Shown here: piece after piece, positions 61,615 through 64,000 of the stretch
Position numbering within the stretch: the stretch's first letter is position 1
Layout of the letters: each line of letters begins with the position of its first letter
From: JBOCEF01 sp047610385
Lineage (GTDB): Bacteria; Pseudomonadota; Alphaproteobacteria; Rhodobacterales; Rhodobacteraceae
Assembly: GCA_047610385.1 (NCBI GenBank)
Contig: JBLGAC010000007.1
Coordinates: 1-64,000 of the forward strand
Reading direction: 5' to 3'
Length of the DNA stretch: 64,000 bases
Position numbers and translations under genes: made by a program
The notes under the pieces: generated by a model
The model's input: the letters and a program-made list of their open reading frames with translations, nothing else
Told to the model about the DNA's origin: nothing
Database searches by the model: none

Positions 61615-61976
61615 CCACCAAACGCATCATTCTGGAAATGGGCACCGGCGCGGACCTATACGGGCGCGACTACACCAAGGCGGCCTGCCGGGCGGTGGAC
61701 GACGCGATCCGGCATTCCTCAATCACGCTGTTTTCATCGCTGGGGCTTTCGCATGAAGCCATGCGGGTGATGGTCACCATCGGCGTGCAGAACCCCGATG
61801 CGGTGGATCTGGACGCCGTCGCGGCGATGCTGCCCCGCGGGCGGGCGCAAGTGCAGGCGGTGCCCGGCGGCCTTGACGTCGCGAACCCTGACGCGGACGG
61901 CGCCCATGTCATCGCCACCGCGGCGATTGAGGCGTTTCTGGACGTCGATCCCGCCGATTGGCGGCTGTCGGATTAA
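61611..61976 (+). CDS. Lin0512-family protein 2
   Basis: A 121-residue paralogue of the previous protein: TKRIILEMGTGADLYGRDYTKAACRAVDDAIRHSS, then VTIGVQNPDAVDLDAVAAMLPRGRAQVQAVPGGLDVANPDADG. Clearly homologous along its length but well diverged, which points to an old duplication with kept division of labour. Translation is coupled to copy 1. Its last codons and stop lie in the first unit of a 27-bp direct repeat. Confidence 0.82.
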   Translation: MTTKRIILEMGTGADLYGRDYTKAACRAVDDAIRHSSITLFSSLGLSHEAMRVMVTIGVQNPDAVDLDAVAAMLPRGRAQVQAVPGGLDVANPDADGAHVIATAAIEAFLDVDPADWRLSD

Positions 61977-62009
61977 CGCGCCGATTGGCGCTTGGCAGAT
62001 TAACGCGCC
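61956..62009. repeat. 27-bp tandem duplication at a convergent gene junction
   Basis: Units 61956-61982 and 61983-62009 share GATTGGCG at the start and GATTAACGCGCC at the end, differing mainly in the middle. Each copy contains TTAA, which gives TAA on both strands. The first copy provides the Lin0512 stop and the second the racemase stop. Confidence 0.85.
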
Positions 62010-62740
62010 AAAAGACGCCCCGGCCCGGTCGCCGGGACGTCTGCCAACCGCCCCATATGCCAGGCCAGCGCAAGGTTGCTGGACACCACGGGCTTGCCGA
62101 TCGCCGCTTCAACCGCGTCGATGACATCCAGCGTGCGCAAGTTGGTGCATGACAGGAACACCGCGTCCACATCGTTGTGCCGCCCGACCGCGATGGCCGC
62201 GTCACGGATGGAGGCTGGGTCAATCCGCGCCACCCGCGCCTCCTGCTGTTCTTCAAAGGACCCGAAGCGGGCGATGGCAAATCCGCGCGCGGTCAGGGCG
62301 GCCCGCAGGGCGGCGGACACGTCTTCGATATAAGGCGAGATCAGCCCGATGTTGCGTACCCCCAGATGCGCCAGCGCCGCCGCCGCCGCAGTCAGCGGGT
62401 CGGTGACAGCGCGGGCATCGGCGGCGCGGTGGATCATGTCCTCCACCTGCTGCGGCCCGATCACTGTGGCGCCGGATGTGCAGGCATAGCCGATGGCGTC
62501 AAACCCGACCGAGGGCGGCAGCAATTCAGCGGCGCGGGGCAGCGCCGTTTCCATCGCCTTCAGGGTTTCCGGCGTCAGATCAGCACCCGACGGAATGCGC
62601 GAGGCATAGACCGCCACGTCCCGGTCCGGGAACAGGCGGCGAAAATCTTGCTCGATGACCTCATCAGCTTGCAGCACGATCAGCCCGAGGCTGGCGCGCG
62701 TGCCGATCGGCCCGGTCAGCGTGTATGGCAGCGCGGTCAT
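62000..62740 (-). CDS. Asp/Glu racemase superfamily protein, maleate isomerase/AMDase-like
   Basis: A 246-residue protein. The two catalytic Cys positions are visible: IGYACTSGATVIG near residue 84-96 and VFLSCTNLRTLDVIDAVE near 195-212. PIGTRASLGLIVLQADEVIEQDF at the N-terminus fits the maleate cis-trans isomerase and arylmalonate decarboxylase branch rather than true amino-acid racemases. It overlaps the upstream M24 gene by ATGA. Likely to isomerise or decarboxylate a dicarboxylic acid. Confidence 0.83.
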   Translation of the reverse strand: MTALPYTLTGPIGTRASLGLIVLQADEVIEQDFRRLFPDRDVAVYASRIPSGADLTPETLKAMETALPRAAELLPPSVGFDAIGYACTSGATVIGPQQVEDMIHRAADARAVTDPLTAAAAALAHLGVRNIGLISPYIEDVSAALRAALTARGFAIARFGSFEEQQEARVARIDPASIRDAAIAVGRHNDVDAVFLSCTNLRTLDVIDAVEAAIGKPVVSSNLALAWHMGRLADVPATGPGRLLAR

Positions 62741-63912
62741 TTCAGCACCGGCAGATCGGCGGGCGCGCGGCGCGACAGCAGGCGGGCACCATCTGCGGTG
62801 ATGACGATGTTTTCCTCAGCCACCATGATGCGGCCGGGTGCGACCTGAAGCCCCGGTTCCAGCGTCAGGACCATGCCTTCGCGGATCGGGGTGCGGTCTT
62901 GGGGGGTCAGCGACGGCCATTCGGTCAGTTCCAGCCCCAACCCGTGGCCAAGCCTGCCGCCAAGGCAGGTCCCGCCCATGGCCTTGATCTTGTCAGCCAT
63001 CGCACGGTGCAGATCGCCAGCGACAGCGCCGGGACCGGCCTCAGCCAACCCCGCCTCAGTGGCAGCAAACAGAATTTCATAGGCACGCCGCGCCACGTCG
63101 GTTGCATGGCCAATGGCAAAATTTCGGTCAAAATCGCAAAAATACCCGCTCCGCACGGCGCCAGTGTCCAGCATCAGCACATCCCCGGCCATCAGCGGTG
63201 TGTCTGACGCAGGCGAGATCACATCGCCATACCCGTCCGGCCCGGCACCGCCCGCCACATACGACACCCAATCGGCGCCCCCTTGCAAAAGCGCGATCTG
63301 GAAATCGCGGAACACCGCCGTCAGCGGCCGCCCCGCGCGGATGTAGCCCGGCGCCGCCGCAAATGCGCGGTCCGCCGCGGCGCAGGTGGCGCGGATGGCG
63401 GCGATTTCGGCGATGGATTTGATTTCGCGCACCCGGTGGACGATGTCGGCGCAATCAACAAAGCTGCGCGGTGCCAGCATGTCGCGCAGGCGGGCAAAAT
63501 CGGCCAACGGCATGCGCAGATGGGTCTCAGGCCCCATCATCAGCCCGATGCGCGCGGTCTCAGGGGTCAGTTCCTGCACTGCGTCGGCCAGCAGGGTCAC
63601 GCCGTCATCGGCGGGGTGCGGGGCGTTCCATGTGCGGATGTCGGTGATCCATGTCTCCGCCATCAGCGCGGCGCCGATGGCCGGGATCACCGCGACAGGA
63701 TCGCCAGCGGCCGGGACGATCACGAACCATGGCCGCGTCGGGCTTTGCCAGAACCGGGTCAGGAACCCCGTGACATACAAAATGTCTGGCTCAGTGGTCA
63801 GAAGCAGCGCGGCGATCTTTTCGCGGGCCATGCGCACCTGCAGCGCCGCAATGCGCCCCCGGTATTCGGCGGCGTCAAAGCCGCGCGCGGCCTGATCTGC
63901 GTGTCCGTCCAT
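62737..63912 (-). CDS. M24-family metallopeptidase/amidohydrolase
   Basis: A 391-residue protein with creatinase-type N-domain (ALLLTTEPDILYVTGFLTRFWQSP near residue 35-58) and M24 C-domain. Metal-ligand regions are VLMLDTGAVRSGYFCDFDRNFAIG near 243-266, GHGLGLELTEWPSL near 324, LTLEPGL near 350 and VAEENIVIT near 365. In this subgroup substrates can be Xaa-Pro peptides, creatine or cyclic amides (ectoine hydrolase type). Coupling to the racemase-like gene argues for small-molecule catabolism rather than general peptide turnover. Confidence 0.85.
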   Translation of the reverse strand: MDGHADQAARGFDAAEYRGRIAALQVRMAREKIAALLLTTEPDILYVTGFLTRFWQSPTRPWFVIVPAAGDPVAVIPAIGAALMAETWITDIRTWNAPHPADDGVTLLADAVQELTPETARIGLMMGPETHLRMPLADFARLRDMLAPRSFVDCADIVHRVREIKSIAEIAAIRATCAAADRAFAAAPGYIRAGRPLTAVFRDFQIALLQGGADWVSYVAGGAGPDGYGDVISPASDTPLMAGDVLMLDTGAVRSGYFCDFDRNFAIGHATDVARRAYEILFAATEAGLAEAGPGAVAGDLHRAMADKIKAMGGTCLGGRLGHGLGLELTEWPSLTPQDRTPIREGMVLTLEPGLQVAPGRIMVAEENIVITADGARLLSRRAPADLPVLK

Positions 63913-64000
63913 GCCAGCCCCCTACCTGTCCGTCCAAGGCGACAGCATGCAACGCCGCCACGCCCCGCGACAGAGGGTTTTTCACAAGCCCGGCAACCAC
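63913..64000. other. Right-edge sequence upstream of the M24 gene
   Basis: The last 88 bp hold no recognised gene. They should include part of the promoter of the leftward M24-racemase operon, but no boxes are clear. Confidence 0.35.

Noticed and set aside
1..64000. CRISPR array, rRNA genes or toxin-antitoxin pair
   Set aside because: No regularly spaced repeat-spacer series, no rRNA sequence and no recognisable toxin-antitoxin gene pair were seen anywhere in the window.

Overview
This window is GC-rich, densely packed DNA, most likely from the chromosome of an alphaproteobacterium of the Rhodobacterales (Roseobacter/Rhodobacter type). The clues are four solute importers, three of them of TRAP, TAXI-TRAP and Dpp-ABC type, the VPLPA-CTERM C-termini typical of this group, the dapF-mtaB-ftsY block, a TakP-like TRAP binding protein and an xsc gene. 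No named species can be assigned from sequence alone.

Layout. 1-2711: right end of an integrated element (partial primase-like gene, AlpA-like HTH protein, unknown protein, tyrosine integrase) ending at a tRNA 3' fragment that looks like an attachment site. 2712-8525: chromosome resumes with a MYG1-type hydrolase, then about 1.6 kb of decayed DNA with an IS5-family transposase remnant, then a short Hsp70-like ATPase and a haloalkane dehalogenase-like hydrolase separated by three 30-bp tandem repeats. 8526-13508: a TRAP transporter operon (dctP-dctQ-dctM) whose DctM carries a C-terminal extension of about 330 residues. 13817-28582: a glycosyltransferase, then a catabolic region. A four-gene operon (TPP enzyme, ADP-forming and AMP-forming acyl-CoA ligases, SDR) is divergent from a TAXI-TRAP/IclR/thioesterase operon, with a perfect 21-bp inverted repeat in the shared promoter. 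A three-gene oxidoreductase/MaoC/phosphatase operon converges on it.

28902-39785: mostly housekeeping genes: RluA-type pseudouridine synthase, a chemoreceptor with its sensory domain at the C-terminus, ribosomal protein L28, a copper chaperone, a broken VPLPA-CTERM gene, low-molecular-weight phosphatase, dapF, mtaB, a lipoprotein, ftsY and a DMT transporter. 40099-46720: a dipeptide-type ABC operon with an embedded M24 peptidase. 46841-48090: two tandem tautomerase-SnoaL fusion proteins. 48047-53025: a catabolic locus of aldo/keto reductase, lactonase-like metallo-hydrolase, ABM-family protein, isopropylmalate/tartrate-type dehydrogenase, Gfo/Idh/MocA oxidoreductase and GntR regulator around a 16-bp palindrome. 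53038-58190: rhodanese, cold-shock protein, a second broken VPLPA-CTERM gene, MFS transporter, GST and a tiny Lys-rich protein. 58191-63912: sulfoacetaldehyde acetyltransferase with a YeiH-type exporter, divergent from two tandem Lin0512 proteins, followed by an Asp/Glu racemase-like protein and an M24 peptidase.

Themes. The window is mostly a scavenging region: carboxylates by TRAP/TAXI, peptides by ABC, and sulfonate breakdown, each transport or catabolic set with its own candidate control element. The three operons with separate binding-protein genes all have a strong GC hairpin 8-12 nt after the binding-protein stop codon. The most unusual proteins are the paired tautomerase-SnoaL fusions, which keep the catalytic Pro but lack both Arg residues of classical 4-oxalocrotonate tautomerase, and the extended DctM.
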